Source: Tepidicella xavieri
Lineage (GTDB): Bacteria > Pseudomonadota > Gammaproteobacteria > Burkholderiales > Burkholderiaceae_C
Length of the DNA stretch: 64,000 bases
Assembly: GCF_004363315.1 (NCBI RefSeq)
Contig: NZ_SNYL01000002.1
Location: 1 to 64,000, forward strand
Direction: 5' to 3'
Below are positions 1 through 13,135 of the stretch, piece by piece. Positions within the stretch are counted from its first letter, which is position 1. Each line of letters begins with the position of its first letter. Position numbers and translations under genes: made by a program. The notes below the pieces were generated by a model. The model saw nothing but the letters and a program-made list of their open reading frames with translations, was not told the DNA's origin and searched no databases.

Positions 1-46
1 GCATGGAGACCGCTCTTTTGTCCGCCCCCCTGAAACTGAAACGCTC

Positions 47-754
47 ATGATCGACGTCTATTCCTGGCCCACCCCCAATGGCCACAAGGTGCACATCATG
101 CTGGAGGAATGCGGCCAGAAGCTCGGCCGCGACTGGCGGGTCCATCCGGTCAACATCGGCGCCGGCGAGCAATTCCAGCCCGACTTCCTGCGCATCAGTC
201 CGAACAACAAAATCCCCGCCATCGTGGACCCGCACGGGCCGGATGGCAAGCCCATGTCGCTGTTCGAGTCAGGCGCCATCTTGCTGTATCTGGCTGCCAA
301 GTTTGGCAAGTTGCTGCCCAAAACCGACCGGCAGAAGTTCGAAGTGCTCCAGTGGCTGATGTTCCAGATGGGGGGCGTCGGGCCGATGCTGGGCCAGGCC
401 CATCATTTCCGCATCTATGCGCCACAGAAGATCGATTACGCCATCGAGCGCTACACCCAGGAAGCGCGGCGCCTGTATCGCGTGATGAACGAGCGACTCC
501 AGCGCAGCCCCTATCTGGGTGGGCGCAGCTACAGCGTGGCCGATATCGCCGTCTTCCCCTGGCTGCGCAGTTGGCAAAACCAGGGCATCGACTGGGCCGA
601 TTACCCCGCGCTCAAAGCCTGGTTCGACCGCATCGCCGAACGCCCCGCGGTGCAGCGCGGCGTGGCGGTGCTGGCCGCCGCCCGCCAGCCACTGACCGAC
701 GACAAGGCCCGCGACGCGCTGTTTGGGCAGCAACAATATCGCCGCGGGCAGTGA
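47..754 (+). CDS. yfcG: Nu-class glutathione S-transferase / disulfide-bond oxidoreductase, YfcG type
   Basis: Cytosolic glutathione-dependent disulfide reductase of 235 residues. The N-terminal thioredoxin-like fold carries the TPNGHKV segment (about residues 9-15), followed by ISPNNKIPAIVD and LFESGAILLYLA, which bind the gamma-glutamyl end of glutathione. The helical C-terminal domain contains GPMLGQAHHF and the SVADIAVFPW segment. These blocks match E. coli YfcG almost word for word and the length is normal for that family. Known members reduce small disulfides through two bound glutathiones without a catalytic cysteine. It stands alone, ahead of two tRNA genes. The family call is firm; the physiological substrate is unknown. 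Confidence 0.9.
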   Translation: MIDVYSWPTPNGHKVHIMLEECGQKLGRDWRVHPVNIGAGEQFQPDFLRISPNNKIPAIVDPHGPDGKPMSLFESGAILLYLAAKFGKLLPKTDRQKFEVLQWLMFQMGGVGPMLGQAHHFRIYAPQKIDYAIERYTQEARRLYRVMNERLQRSPYLGGRSYSVADIAVFPWLRSWQNQGIDWADYPALKAWFDRIAERPAVQRGVAVLAAARQPLTDDKARDALFGQQQYRRGQ

Positions 755-783
755 GCCCATCGGCAGCACCCGCAGAGTGCGGC

Positions 784-789
784 TACAAT
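784..789 (+). promoter_or_regulatory. Likely -10 element for tRNA-Pro
   Basis: TACAAT lies 11 bases before the first base of the tRNA-Pro gene, the spacing expected for a stable-RNA promoter starting just upstream. No convincing -35 hexamer is visible 16-18 bases upstream, so the call rests on the -10 alone. Confidence 0.45.
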
Positions 790-800
790 GCGTGTCGTGT

Positions 801-877
801 CGGAGCGTAGCGCAGCCTGGTAGCGCATCTGCTTTGGGAGCAGAGGGTCGCGAGTTCGAATCCCGCCGCTCCGACCA
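801..877 (+). tRNA. tRNA-Pro(TGG)
   Basis: A 77-base cloverleaf. The acceptor arms CGGAGCG and CGCTCCG pair perfectly. The D arm is GCGCAGCCTGGTAGCGC, the anticodon arm is TCTGC-TTTGGGA-GCAGA with anticodon TGG, and the T loop is TTCGAAT. The 3' ACCA end is encoded. A spurious reverse-strand reading frame runs across it. Confidence 0.97.
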
Positions 878-902
878 AGTTTTTCACAACAAGCGCACAA
901 TC

Positions 903-924
903 AAGGCCCATCCGTGGGCCTTTT
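903..924 (+). terminator. Rho-independent terminator after tRNA-Pro
   Basis: The inverted repeat AAGGCCCA-TCCG-TGGGCCTT is followed by a short T run. It separates tRNA-Pro from tRNA-Arg. The stem is GC-rich and convincing, but the T tract is only four bases, so some read-through into tRNA-Arg is possible. Confidence 0.6.
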
Positions 925-937
925 GTTTCTGCAGCCA

Positions 938-1014
<77 letters not shown>

Positions 1015-1036
1015 TAACGGGTTGACCTGGACCGAC

Positions 1037-1858
1037 ATGACCATCACGATCAAGGATGCAGCCGGCATCGAAGGCATGCGCCTGGCCGGCCGCCTCGCCA
1101 GCGAAGTGCTGGACTACCTCACCCCCTTCGTGCGCCCCGGCGTCACGACCAACGAGCTCGACCGCCTCGCGCACGATTACATCGTCAACGTCCAGCAAGC
1201 CATCCCGGCACCGCTGAACTACGCGCCCAACGGCTACATCCCCTACCCCAAAAGCATCTGCACGTCGGTCAACCACGTCATCTGCCACGGCATTCCCAAC
1301 GACAAGCCGCTGAAGAAGGGTGACATCGTCAACATCGACATCACCGTGATCAAAAACGGCTGGCATGGTGACACCAGCCGCATGTTCATCGTCGGCGATG
1401 CCCCGCCGCCCGTGCGCCGGCTGTGCACGGTCACCTACGAGGCCATGTGGAAAGGCATCCAGATGGTGCGCCCGGGCGTGCGACTGGGCGATATCGGCCA
1501 CGCCATCCAGCAATACGCCGAGGCAGCGGGTTATTCGGTGGTGCGCGAATTCTGCGGCCACGGCATTGGGCAGAAATTTCACGAGGACCCGCAAATCCTG
1601 CACTACGGCAAACCCGGCACCGGCATGGAAATCCAGGCGGGCATGACCTTCACCATCGAGCCGATGATCAACCAAGGGCGGCGCGAAATCCGTGAGATGG
1701 GCGATGGCTGGACCATCGTGACCAAAGACCGGTCGCTCTCGGCCCAGTGGGAACACACCGTGCTGTGCACGCCAGACGGCTACGAAGTGCTGACCCGCTC
1801 GGCCGGCACCCCGCCGCCGCCCGCTTTCGTCACCGCTGCCGCCACCGCACCTGCCTGA
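1037..1858 (+). CDS. map: Type I methionine aminopeptidase
   Basis: Removes the initiator methionine from nascent proteins with two metal ions. The 273-residue pita-bread fold shows the expected ligand motifs in order: VICHGIP, NIDITVIKNGWHGDTSRMF with both metal aspartates, GHGIGQKFHEDP, TIEPMI and EHTVL near the C-terminus. A proline/alanine-rich tail of about 20 residues extends past the catalytic domain. I chose the ATG at 1037 because the protein then begins at the usual TITIKDAAGIE segment; an upstream in-frame start would lie inside tRNA-Arg. The stop is six bases before glnD, so the two are probably cotranscribed. Confidence 0.96.
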   Translation: MTITIKDAAGIEGMRLAGRLASEVLDYLTPFVRPGVTTNELDRLAHDYIVNVQQAIPAPLNYAPNGYIPYPKSICTSVNHVICHGIPNDKPLKKGDIVNIDITVIKNGWHGDTSRMFIVGDAPPPVRRLCTVTYEAMWKGIQMVRPGVRLGDIGHAIQQYAEAAGYSVVREFCGHGIGQKFHEDPQILHYGKPGTGMEIQAGMTFTIEPMINQGRREIREMGDGWTIVTKDRSLSAQWEHTVLCTPDGYEVLTRSAGTPPPPAFVTAAATAPA

Positions 1859-1864
1859 ACCCCG

Positions 1865-4522
1865 ATGGACCTGGCCGCTCCACCTCTGACGAGCACCCTT
1901 CGCCTTCAGTACCGCGAAGGCAAGGCGGCCATCCTGCAGCGGATCGCGCAATTGAAGGGGGGCGCCCGCGCCATCCACGCCCAACTGCGCCGGCTCAGCC
2001 GCCTGACCGACCAAACCTTGCGCGCCCTGTGGAAAGAGGCCGGGTTGCCAGCCGATTTCGCCTTGCTGGCCGTCGGCGGTTACGGGCGGGGCGAGCTGTT
2101 CCCCCATTCCGACGTGGATGTGCTCGTGCTGCTGCCCGAGGGCTGGGCGATGGACAACACCCCCGACACCCAGGCGGCGCTGGAGCGCTTCATCGGCCAG
2201 TGCTGGGACACGGGGCTGGAAATCGGCTCCAGCGTGCGCACCCTCGACGAATGCCTGGCCGAAGCGGCCGCCGACGTGACGGTGCAAACCGCTTTGCTGG
2301 AGTGCCGATGGATTGCCGGGCACCGGCTGGCGTTCGAACGTCTGGCCTGCCGCGTCCATGAGGCCATCGACCCCAAGACTTTCTGGCAGGCCAAAAAGCT
2401 GGAAATGCGTCAGCGGCACCAGAAATTCGAAAACACGCCCTATGCCCTGGAGCCCAACTGCAAAGAGTCCCCTGGGGGTTTGCGCGATTTGCAGATCATC
2501 CTGTGGATCGCCAAGGCCGCCGGACTGGGCGGCTCATGGGATGAGTTGGCCCGTCGAGGCCTGGCGACTTCGCTGGAAGTGCGGCAGCTCAAGGCGAACG
2601 AGGCATTCCTGAGCCTGGTGCGCGCCCGCCTGCACATCATCACCGGTCGCCGGGAAGACCGGCTGGTGTTCGACGTGCAAACCGCGCTGGCCGAATCGTT
2701 CGGCTACAAGGCCATCGTGGCCCCGGACACCAACGCCCGCGTCGTCAGCGCCAAAAAAGCGCGCCGGGCCAGCGAGGCGTTGATGCGCCGCTACTACTGG
2801 GCGGCCAAGGCCGTGACCCAGCTCAACCAGATCCTGCTGCTCAACATCGAAGAGCGCATTGCCAGCGACGAGCGCGGCGACCCGGTTCCCCTGCGCCCCA
2901 TCAACGAGCGCTTTCTGGAAAAAGCCGGGATGCTCGAAGTGGCCAGCGACGATTTGTACCTCCGCGAGCCGCACGCCATCCTGGAAACCTTTCTCATCTA
3001 CCAGCGCACGCTCGGGGTCAAGGGGCTGTCGGCCCGCACCTTGCGCGCGCTCTACAACGCGCGGCCCATCATGAACGCGGCGTTTCGCCGCGATCCGGTG
3101 AACCGACGGACCTTTCTCGACATCCTCCAGCAGCCCGAAGGCATCACCCACGCCTTCCGGCTGATGAACGAAACCTCGGTGCTCGGGCGCTACCTCTGGG
3201 TGTTCCGCAACACCGTCGGGCAGATGCAGCACGATCTGTTCCACGTCTATACCGTGGACCAGCACATCCTGATGGTGCTGCGCAATGTGAGGCGCTTTTT
3301 CATTCCCGAACACGCCCACGAATACCCATTCTGCGCCCGGTTGGCTGCGGGGTGGGACAAGCCGTGGCTGCTCTACGTGGCCGCCCTCTTTCACGACATC
3401 GCCAAAGGCCGTGGCGGGGACCATTCCGAGCTGGGGGCCGCGGATGTGGCCACATTCGCCCGGCAACATGGCATCGCCCGGGCCGACGCCGAACTCATCC
3501 AGTTCCTGGTGGCCGAGCACCTGACGATGAGCCGCATCGCGCAGAAGGAGGACCTGAGCGACCCCAGCGTCATCGCGGCTTTTGCCCGCCGTGTCGGCTC
3601 CGAACGGCGCCTCACCGGCCTGTACCTGCTCACCGTCGCCGACATTCGCGGCACCAGCCCCAAAGTGTGGAACGCCTGGAAAGGCAAGCTCCTGGAAGAC
3701 CTGTACCGCGCCACCGTGCGCGTGCTGGGCGGCGCGGCACCCGATCCGGGCGCCGAAATCGAAGCCCGTAAGCGCGAGGCGCTGACCACCCTGGCCCTGC
3801 ATGCCCTGCCGCACCAAGCCCACAAGCGCCTGTGGGACCAGCTGGACGTGAGCTACTTCATGCGCCACTCGGCCGACGAAATCGCCTGGCACACGCGGCA
3901 CGTCACGCGCGCCTTGTCGCACGCCAGCGGGGAAGCCCTGCCGCCCATCGTGCGGGCCAGGCGTTCGCCCGTTGGGGAAGGCTTGCAAGTCCTCGTCTAT
4001 GCGCGCGACGAGGCCGATCTGTTCGCCCGCATCTGCGGCTACTTCGACAGCGCAGGCTTCAGCATTCTGGACGCCAAAGTCCACACCACGCTGGACGGCT
4101 ATGCGCTGGATACCTTTCAGGTCATCACCAGCACCTTGCCCGATCACCACCGAGAGCTCATTGCCATGGTGGAAAACGAGTTGCCGAGCACCATCGCGGC
4201 CGGCGGCCCGCTGCCGCCGCCCAGCCGGGCCCGGGTCTCGCGCCGGGTGCGCAACTTCCCCGTCACGCCGCGGGCCGAACTGCAACCCGACGACAAGGGC
4301 CAGCACTGGCTGCTGAGCGTCTCGGCCAGCGACCGCAATGGCCTGCTCTACAGCATCGCCCGGGTGCTGGCCCGCCATCGCGTGAATCTGCAATTGGCCA
4401 AGGTGACCACCCTGGGTGAACGGGTGGAGGACACCTTCCTCATCAGCGGGCCGGGCCTGCATACCTACAAGCAGCAAGCCCAGCTGACCACCGATCTGCT
4501 CGAAGTGCTCGAATCCCCCTGA
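1865..4522 (+). CDS. glnD: Bifunctional [protein-PII] uridylyltransferase / uridylyl-removing enzyme
   Basis: Primary nitrogen sensor that uridylylates PII proteins when glutamine is low and removes the UMP when it is high. The 885-residue protein has every expected part. The nucleotidyltransferase motif GG...DVD is at residues 71-85. A PII-UTase helical domain contains the conserved [12 protein letters not shown]. The HD hydrolase motif [15 protein letters not shown] lies mid-protein. Two C-terminal ACT domains, starting near [14 protein letters not shown] and [15 protein letters not shown], sense glutamine. Length matches proteobacterial GlnD. It follows map by six bases, a common Burkholderiales arrangement. 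Confidence 0.97.
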   Translation: MDLAAPPLTSTLRLQYREGKAAILQRIAQLKGGARAIHAQLRRLSRLTDQTLRALWKEAGLPADFALLAVGGYGRGELFPHSDVDVLVLLPEGWAMDNTPDTQAALERFIGQCWDTGLEIGSSVRTLDECLAEAAADVTVQTALLECRWIAGHRLAFERLACRVHEAIDPKTFWQAKKLEMRQRHQKFENTPYALEPNCKESPGGLRDLQIILWIAKAAGLGGSWDELARRGLATSLEVRQLKANEAFLSLVRARLHIITGRREDRLVFDVQTALAESFGYKAIVAPDTNARVVSAKKARRASEALMRRYYWAAKAVTQLNQILLLNIEERIASDERGDPVPLRPINERFLEKAGMLEVASDDLYLREPHAILETFLIYQRTLGVKGLSARTLRALYNARPIMNAAFRRDPVNRRTFLDILQQPEGITHAFRLMNETSVLGRYLWVFRNTVGQMQHDLFHVYTVDQHILMVLRNVRRFFIPEHAHEYPFCARLAAGWDKPWLLYVAALFHDIAKGRGGDHSELGAADVATFARQHGIARADAELIQFLVAEHLTMSRIAQKEDLSDPSVIAAFARRVGSERRLTGLYLLTVADIRGTSPKVWNAWKGKLLEDLYRATVRVLGGAAPDPGAEIEARKREALTTLALHALPHQAHKRLWDQLDVSYFMRHSADEIAWHTRHVTRALSHASGEALPPIVRARRSPVGEGLQVLVYARDEADLFARICGYFDSAGFSILDAKVHTTLDGYALDTFQVITSTLPDHHRELIAMVENELPSTIAAGGPLPPPSRARVSRRVRNFPVTPRAELQPDDKGQHWLLSVSASDRNGLLYSIARVLARHRVNLQLAKVTTLGERVEDTFLISGPGLHTYKQQAQLTTDLLEVLESP

Positions 4523-4622
4523 GCCCCGATTCAGGGAATCCCCGCTGTCCATGCCATAGACAGGGCGGTAAGGTATGTCACCAGCAGGCGCTTCGGCCCG
4601 CTTACATCCCAAGGAGGACGGC

Positions 4623-4997
4623 ATGCAACCCCCTACCCTCTCCCTCATCGGTACCACCCCCCGCATGCGCTGGGCCTGGACGGCCGCCGGCGTGCTGCTG
4701 ATCGCTGGTTGGGTCCATCGGCCCGCCTCGGCCCAAGAGCCGGCCATCTTCCGTGGCGCAGACCTCAAGCTCGGCGAGGAACTGATCGCGCAACACCGGT
4801 GCGCCCAGTGCCATGCCGAAAAGGTGGGCGGCGACGGCAGCGCCATCTACCGTCCGCTGGGCGTGATCAACAACGCCGGCTTGCTGCGCGGCATGGTGGA
4901 GCAGTGCAATGCCACGCTGAACTTCCAGATGTTTCCGGAAGAGGTGACGGCCGTGGCCGCCGTGCTCAACCGCGACCACTACCGGTTCAAAGACTGA
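4623..4997 (+). CDS. Small periplasmic monohaem c-type cytochrome
   Basis: A 124-residue exported protein of unknown electron partner. After a positively charged start, a hydrophobic stretch (AAGVLLIAGW) and the ASA-Q site form a signal peptide. The single haem attachment site is CAQCH at residues 60-64, and M103 in NFQMFPEE is a plausible distal ligand. I chose ATG 4623 because AAGGAGG lies about six bases upstream; an earlier in-frame start lacks this. No oxidase or other redox gene is adjacent. Its stop abuts the converging ligA stop with no spacer. Confidence 0.8.
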   Translation: MQPPTLSLIGTTPRMRWAWTAAGVLLIAGWVHRPASAQEPAIFRGADLKLGEELIAQHRCAQCHAEKVGGDGSAIYRPLGVINNAGLLRGMVEQCNATLNFQMFPEEVTAVAAVLNRDHYRFKD

Positions 4998-8259
<3,262 letters not shown>

Positions 8260-8371
8260 CACGCCACCCGCTACCAAGGATATGGCGGGTTGGGGCCATG
8301 CACCACCCGGGCTGATCCCAAGCGGGTTAACGAGGATGGGGAGAACCCGAAAAGGCCAGGTACCCGAACAG

Positions 8372-8965
8372 TCAGCGACGATCGGCGTAGGCGTGGGCGA
8401 TCGTGCCCAGGTCCACGTACTCCAGCTCGCTGCCCACGGGCACCCCTCGGGCCAGGCGGGTCACCTTGACGCCACGGGATTTCAGAAGCTGCGCAATCAC
8501 ATGCGCCGTGGCCTCGCCCTCGGCGGTGAAGCTGGTGGCCAGCACCACTTCCCGCACCACCGCGCCCGCATCGCCTTGCAGGCGATGCAACAGCTTTTCC
8601 AGCCCAATGTCCGAGGGCCCTACACCCGACAGCGGGCTGAGCTTGCCCATCAGCACGAAATAGCGCCCCCGATAAACCCCCGTTCGTTCGAGGGCAGCCT
8701 GATCGGCAGGGGTTTCGACCACGCACAGCAGGCCATCGTCGCGGGCCGGGTCGGCGCAGGTATCGCAGATCTCGTCCTGCGTGAAGGTGTGGCACCGCTG
8801 GCAATGCCGAACCTGATCCACCGCTTGCACGAGCGCATCGGCCAAATGCCGTGCCCCTTGGGGGTCGTGTTGCAAAAGGTGGTACGCCATGCGCGAGGCC
8901 GACTTCACGCCCACGCCGGGCAGGCGCTGCAGCGCGGCGATCAGCTGGTCCAGCGCCCGCGACAT
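8372..8965 (-). CDS. recR: Recombination mediator protein RecR
   Basis: Works with RecF/RecO to load RecA on gapped DNA. The 197-residue protein has a helix-hairpin-helix at the N-terminus ([20 protein letters not shown]), a four-cysteine zinc finger ([16 protein letters not shown]) and a Toprim domain starting [15 protein letters not shown]. Length and order are normal for RecR. It is the last gene of the dnaX-ybaB-recR operon, 10 bases after ybaB. Confidence 0.97.
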   Translation of the reverse strand: MSRALDQLIAALQRLPGVGVKSASRMAYHLLQHDPQGARHLADALVQAVDQVRHCQRCHTFTQDEICDTCADPARDDGLLCVVETPADQAALERTGVYRGRYFVLMGKLSPLSGVGPSDIGLEKLLHRLQGDAGAVVREVVLATSFTAEGEATAHVIAQLLKSRGVKVTRLARGVPVGSELEYVDLGTIAHAYADRR

Positions 8966-8975
8966 GCCAGCGGCA

Positions 8976-9308
8976 TCAGAACGGGAACTTCATGCCACCC
9001 GGCAGCCCGGGCATGCCGGCGGTGATGCGCCCCATTTTTTCCTGGGTGGTTTCTTCGGCTTTGCGCACGGCGGCGTTGAAAGCGGCGGCCACCAGATCCT
9101 CCAGCATCTCCTTGTCGTCTGCGAGCAGGCTGGGGTCGATGGTCACGCGCTTGACGTCGTGCTTGCAGGTCATCACCACCTTGACCAGGCCAGCGCCCGA
9201 CTCACCAGTGACTTCAATGGTGGCCAGCTCGTCCTGGGCTTTTTTCAGGTTTTCCTGCATGGCTTGGGCCTGCTTCATCAGGCCGGCCAGTTGACCTTTG
9301 TTGAACAT
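8976..9308 (-). CDS. ybaB: Nucleoid-associated protein, YbaB/EbfC family
   Basis: Small DNA-binding dimer of 110 residues. The [21 protein letters not shown] helix (first 20 residues), a beta sheet with [20 protein letters not shown], and the [10 protein letters not shown] tail are diagnostic of the family. ATG 9308 gives the canonical N-terminus. It lies between dnaX and recR as in most proteobacteria, 34 bases after the dnaX stop. Family members bind DNA as tweezer-like dimers; their exact role is unsettled. Confidence 0.95.
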   Translation of the reverse strand: MFNKGQLAGLMKQAQAMQENLKKAQDELATIEVTGESGAGLVKVVMTCKHDVKRVTIDPSLLADDKEMLEDLVAAAFNAAVRKAEETTQEKMGRITAGMPGLPGGMKFPF

Positions 9309-9342
9309 GGGGTTTCCTTGTCGCTTGTAGGGGTTGAGGCGC

Positions 9343-11103
9343 TCAGAGCGCCTGAATGCTGCCGGGCACGATTTTGCCGCCAAAATCGCGCATCATCGCC
9401 TGCACGAAGGGATCGGCCAGCAGGGTTTCCTCGGCGGCACGCTGCCGTGCCTGCGCCGCCGCGGCCAACCGCCGGGCCGGGCTGTCGGCCACTGCGCCGA
9501 CCTCCACCTCCAGCCGCACGGCATGGCCATGCGCCTGAAGCACCGCCTGCAGGCGCTCCCGCGAGCCGCTTTGGGCCAGCGTGGGATGGGCCACCCGCAG
9601 CGTCCAGACATCATCGTCACGCCGCACCAGCACCGCCTGCAAAGCCAGCTCGCGCACCAGGGCGCTGACGGCTTCACGCGCCACCAGCTCCAGCACCAGC
9701 TCATGCCAGAAATCTGCCAGGTCCGCCTCCCCATCAGACGCGCCCGTCGAGCGGCCAAGCTCATTGGGGCGGCCACCTTTTGGGACCGCGTCGGTGGCGG
9801 CCGGCGCCGAACCGACCGGCTCGGGCGCTGGCGCAGATCCCTGGGGCTCGGGAAGCACGGGAGAGACAGGCGCCACTGCGGGGGCTGGGGGCGCCTGTGT
9901 TGGTGCCAGCCGGGGGGCGGGGGAAACAGACGGCTCAGCGTCTTCAGGCGCTGCCCCCTCCGACGAAGCGCTGGCCGGGGTTTTCAGTGTTTTTTTTTCT
10001 GCCCCTTCCGGCTGGAAGGCCAAGAGCCGCAACAGCACCATGGTCAGCGCGGCATATTCATCCGGGGCCAGCCCCAGTTCGGTTCGGCCTTGCAGACACA
10101 GGCTGTAGAGCAGATGGGTCTGATCCGGCGGCAGCAGCCCCGCCAGTCGGGCACAGTCGGCATCGTCAGGGTCGGCTTGGCGTTGCTGCGCAGGCACGGC
10201 CTGCAGCACCGCCATGCGCTGCAGCACCCCCACCATCTCCTCCAGCGCTGAAGCAGCACCCTGCCCCTGCAGACGCAGTTCATCGACGGTCTGCACCACG
10301 GCGGCGCCGTCGCCTTGGGCCAATGCCTCGATCAAACGCTGCACATGGCTGCGGTCCACCGCGCCGAGCATCTGCCTGACCACCGTTTCCTGAAGCTGCC
10401 CGCCACCGAAGGCAATGGCCTGATCGGTCAGGCTCAGCGCGTCGCGCATCGACCCCCGGGCCGCCCGGGCCAGCAATCGCAAGGCGCCATCGTCGGCCGC
10501 CACCTGTTCGGCCTGCAACACACGGGCCAAGTGCTCGTGCACCGTGTCGGGCGCCATTGGCCGCAGGTTGAACTGCAGGCAGCGGCTGAGCACCGTCACC
10601 GGCACCTTCTGCGGGTCGGTGGTGGCCAGCACGAACTTCAGGTATTCCGGCGGCTCCTCCAGCGTCTTGAGCATGGCGTTGAAGGCGGTGTTCGTCAGCA
10701 TGTGCACTTCGTCGATCATGAAGACCTTGAAGCGCCCCTGCACTGGTTTATAGACGGCCTGCTCCAACAATGTCTGCACCTCATCCACCCCACGGTTGGA
10801 GGCGGCATCCAGCTCCGTGTAGTCCACGAAGCGGCCCGAGTCGATGTCGCGGCAGGCGTCGCACACCCCGCACGGGGCGGCCGTGATGCCGCCCTGGCCA
10901 TCCGGGCCGGTGCAGTTGAGCGACTTGGCCAGGATGCGGGACACCGTGGTCTTGCCCACCCCCCGGGTGCCGGTGAACAGATAGGCATGGTGCAGGCGCT
11001 GCGTGGTCAGGGCGTTCGTGAGCGCCTGCACCACATGCTCCTGCCCCACCATTTCGGCAAAATTCCGCGGGCGGTACTTGCGAGCCAGGACGACGTAGGA
11101 CAT
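9343..11103 (-). CDS. dnaX: DNA polymerase III subunits tau (and probably gamma)
   Basis: Clamp-loader ATPase of 586 residues. Walker A is [10 protein letters not shown] at residues 44-53. A zinc module (APCGVCDAC) follows, then Walker B (MIDEVHML), sensor 1 and the SRC motif (LSRCLQF). Domain III ends near residue 365, followed by a proline-rich linker and the tau-specific C-terminus that binds helicase and polymerase alpha. At the linker, codons 369-372 contain nine consecutive A residues in the mRNA. Shifting to -1 there adds 15 codons and stops at 9946-9944, which would give a gamma-like 386-residue product. First gene of the dnaX-ybaB-recR operon, divergent from ffs. Confidence 0.96.
   Translation of the reverse strand: MSYVVLARKYRPRNFAEMVGQEHVVQALTNALTTQRLHHAYLFTGTRGVGKTTVSRILAKSLNCTGPDGQGGITAAPCGVCDACRDIDSGRFVDYTELDAASNRGVDEVQTLLEQAVYKPVQGRFKVFMIDEVHMLTNTAFNAMLKTLEEPPEYLKFVLATTDPQKVPVTVLSRCLQFNLRPMAPDTVHEHLARVLQAEQVAADDGALRLLARAARGSMRDALSLTDQAIAFGGGQLQETVVRQMLGAVDRSHVQRLIEALAQGDGAAVVQTVDELRLQGQGAASALEEMVGVLQRMAVLQAVPAQQRQADPDDADCARLAGLLPPDQTHLLYSLCLQGRTELGLAPDEYAALTMVLLRLLAFQPEGAEKKTLKTPASASSEGAAPEDAEPSVSPAPRLAPTQAPPAPAVAPVSPVLPEPQGSAPAPEPVGSAPAATDAVPKGGRPNELGRSTGASDGEADLADFWHELVLELVAREAVSALVRELALQAVLVRRDDDVWTLRVAHPTLAQSGSRERLQAVLQAHGHAVRLEVEVGAVADSPARRLAAAAQARQRAAEETLLADPFVQAMMRDFGGKIVPGSIQAL
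9990..9998 (-). promoter_or_regulatory. dnaX: Candidate programmed frameshift / slippage site in dnaX
   Basis: Nine T on the plus strand give A9 in the mRNA, read GAA AAA AAA ACA (E369-K-K-T). The -1 frame reads 15 sense codons to TGA at 9946-9944. The +1 frame meets TGA two codons after the run. Both would truncate DnaX at the end of domain III, where gamma ends in other bacteria. E. coli uses A AAA AAG and Thermus uses an A9 run at the equivalent place. Use of this site is inferred. Confidence 0.6.
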
Positions 11104-11124
11104 GCAGGCATTCTATCTGTCGCA

Positions 11125-11130
11125 TACAAT
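11125..11130 (+). promoter_or_regulatory. ffs: Likely -10 element for the SRP RNA gene
   Basis: TACAAT ends seven bases before the inferred 5' end of the SRP RNA. No strong -35 is visible at the right distance. The element sits between the dnaX start codon and ffs, so dnaX and ffs promoters lie back to back or overlap. Confidence 0.45.
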
Positions 11131-11137
11131 CCTTCCT

Positions 11138-11231
11138 GACGGGCCTTCCCGCATGGTGAAGCGGCCAACCGGGTCAGGTGGGGAACCAAGCAGCCCTAAC
11201 TGTGTAGCCAGTGCCGGGGTCAAGGCTCGTC
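11138..11231 (+). ncRNA. ffs: 4.5S signal recognition particle RNA
   Basis: About 94 bases. The hallmark domain IV block GGGTCAGGTGGGGAACCAAG is followed by CAGCC at 11169-11193, matching the SRP54/Ffh-binding loops (GGTCAGG and AAGCAGCC). Flanking arms fold back: GACGGGCCTT at the 5' end pairs with AAGGCTCGTC at the 3' end with one G-U pair. The gene sits immediately upstream of dnaX in opposite orientation. The ends are inferred from pairing and could shift by a few bases. Confidence 0.85.
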
Positions 11232-11276
11232 ACCTCCTTTCCTGAATGTCAAAGACGAACAGAGGCGCACACTCTC

Positions 11277-11609
11277 ATGGCCAATGAACTGATCAAGCAC
11301 GTGACCGACGCAACCTTCGAAGCAGACGTGGTGAAATCCAGCGCGCCGGTCTTGGTCGATTTCTGGGCCGAGTGGTGCGGCCCGTGCCGCATGATCGCGC
11401 CCATCCTGGACGAGGTGGCCACGGCTTACAACGGCCGCCTGCAGGTGGCCAAAATGAACGTGGACGAAAACCGCAACGTGCCTGCCCAGTACGGTATCCG
11501 CGGCATCCCCACGCTCATGCTCTTCAAGAATGGGCAACTGGCCGCCACCAAGGTGGGGGCTTTGAGCAAGGCGCAACTGACCGCCTTTATCGATCAACAG
11601 CTGGCCTGA
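11277..11609 (+). CDS. trxA: Thioredoxin 1
   Basis: Cytosolic dithiol reductant for ribonucleotide reductase, peroxidases and many other targets. The 110-residue protein has the active site WCGPC with cysteines 34 and 37, the cis-proline segment [12 protein letters not shown], and the buried aspartate in [12 protein letters not shown] 11277 (MANELIKHV) gives the standard length; an upstream in-frame start would run into the SRP RNA. It precedes rho, a conserved pairing. Confidence 0.97.
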   Translation: MANELIKHVTDATFEADVVKSSAPVLVDFWAEWCGPCRMIAPILDEVATAYNGRLQVAKMNVDENRNVPAQYGIRGIPTLMLFKNGQLAATKVGALSKAQLTAFIDQQLA

Positions 11610-11774
11610 TACCCGCCTCCCATCCCTCCGCCCCGGTGCAAGGCCCGGGCGGAGATCATTTCCTGTCATAATTCGCCCAACGAGCGTCACGACCGCTTGA
11701 CCTCTGCTGCCGCGCACCACCGCGAGCGGCCCCATTCCCCCTCTTCCCGCCCGACTCCTTTCAGGAGTGACTTC

Positions 11775-13040
11775 ATGCACCTGAACGAACTCAAGGCCCT
11801 GCACGTCTCTGAAGTGCTCAAGCAGGCCGAAGCCCTGGAAATCGAAAACACCGGCCGCATGCGCAAGCAGGAGCTGATGTTTGCCATCATCAAGAAGCGC
11901 GCCAAGGCCGGCGAGCAGGTGTTTGCCGATGGCATCCTGGAAGTGCTGCCCGACGGCTTCGGCTTCCTGCGCAACATGGACACGAGCTTTACCGCGTCCA
12001 CCGACGACATCTACATCTCGCCCAGCCAGATCCGGCGCTTCAACCTGCACACGGGCGACATGATCGAAGGCGAAGTGCGCACCCCCAAAGACGGCGAACG
12101 CTACTTTGCCCTGAACAAACTCGACAAGATCAACGGCCTGCCCCCCGAGCAGAACAAGCACAAGATCATGTTCGAAAACCTCACGCCCCTGTTCCCGAAG
12201 GAACAGATGCGCCTGGAGCGTGAGGCCTTCAAAGGCGAGGAAAACATCACCGGCCGCGTGATCGACATCATCGCCCCCATCGGCAAGGGCCAGCGGGCGC
12301 TGATCGTGGCCCCGCCCAAGAGCGGCAAGACGGTGATGATGCAGTCCATCGCGCACGCCATCACCGCCAATTACCCCGAAGTCACGCTGATGGTGTTGCT
12401 GGTCGATGAGCGCCCCGAGGAGGTGACCGAAATGCAGCGCACCGTCAAGGGCGACGTCATCGCTTCGACCTTTGACGAACCCGCCGCCCGCCACGTGCAC
12501 GTGGCCGAGATGGTGATCGAACGCGCCAAGCGCCTGGTCGAACTGAAGAAGGACGTGGTGATCCTGCTGGATTCCATCACCCGCCTGGCACGCGCCTACA
12601 ACAACGTGCTGCCCTCCAGCGGCAAAGTGCTCACCGGCGGGGTGGATGCCAACGCCCTGCAACGCCCCAAGCGCTTCTTTGGCGCCGCGCGCAACGTGGA
12701 AGAAGGCGGCAGCCTCACCATCATCGCCACCGCGCTGGTGGACACCGGCAGCCGCATGGACGAGGTGATCTTCGAGGAGTTCAAAGGCACCGGCAATTGC
12801 GAGATCCACCTCGACCGCCGCCTGTACGAGAAGCGCGTGTTCCCCTCCATCCAGCTCAACCGCTCTGGCACCCGGCGCGAGGAACTCCTGCTACAACCCG
12901 AAATCCTGCAAAAGACCCGCATCCTGCGCCAGTTCATGTACAACATGGACGAAATCGAGGCCATGGAAATGGTGCTCAAGAGCATGAAGCAGACCAAGAA
13001 CAACCACGAGTTTTTCGACCTTATGCGCCGTGGCGGTTGA
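11775..13040 (+). CDS. rho: Transcription termination factor Rho
   Basis: Hexameric RNA helicase that ends untranslated transcripts. The 421-residue protein starts [19 protein letters not shown], followed by the cold-shock-like primary RNA-binding domain (DGFGFLR...[12 protein letters not shown]). Next come Walker A (APPKSGKT), Walker B ([16 protein letters not shown]), the Q and R loops ([15 protein letters not shown]) and the C-terminus ending [15 protein letters not shown] at 11667-11672 may be its own -10, since 165 bases separate it from trxA. Rho genes are often autoregulated through such leaders, but no leader structure could be confirmed here. Confidence 0.98.
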   Translation: MHLNELKALHVSEVLKQAEALEIENTGRMRKQELMFAIIKKRAKAGEQVFADGILEVLPDGFGFLRNMDTSFTASTDDIYISPSQIRRFNLHTGDMIEGEVRTPKDGERYFALNKLDKINGLPPEQNKHKIMFENLTPLFPKEQMRLEREAFKGEENITGRVIDIIAPIGKGQRALIVAPPKSGKTVMMQSIAHAITANYPEVTLMVLLVDERPEEVTEMQRTVKGDVIASTFDEPAARHVHVAEMVIERAKRLVELKKDVVILLDSITRLARAYNNVLPSSGKVLTGGVDANALQRPKRFFGAARNVEEGGSLTIIATALVDTGSRMDEVIFEEFKGTGNCEIHLDRRLYEKRVFPSIQLNRSGTRREELLLQPEILQKTRILRQFMYNMDEIEAMEMVLKSMKQTKNNHEFFDLMRRGG

Positions 13041-13066
13041 TGCCCCAAGGCCGAAACTGCTACAAT
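13037..13066 (+). promoter_or_regulatory. Promoter for rpmE within the end of rho
   Basis: TTGATG at 13037-13042 and TACAAT at 13061-13066 are separated by 18 bases. The -35 overlaps the rho stop codon. This would give rpmE a leader of about 63 bases, separating its expression from rho. Confidence 0.6.
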
Positions 13067-13135
13067 CTCAAGCTTTGCGGAAAGTACGCCAGATGGGCTG
13101 GCTGCGGCTACCGCGACAACCCGAAGGAATTTGCG

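Noticed and set aside
1-46. Possible 3' end of a gene before the GST
   Set aside because: Only 46 bases are visible and no frame can be tied to a family.
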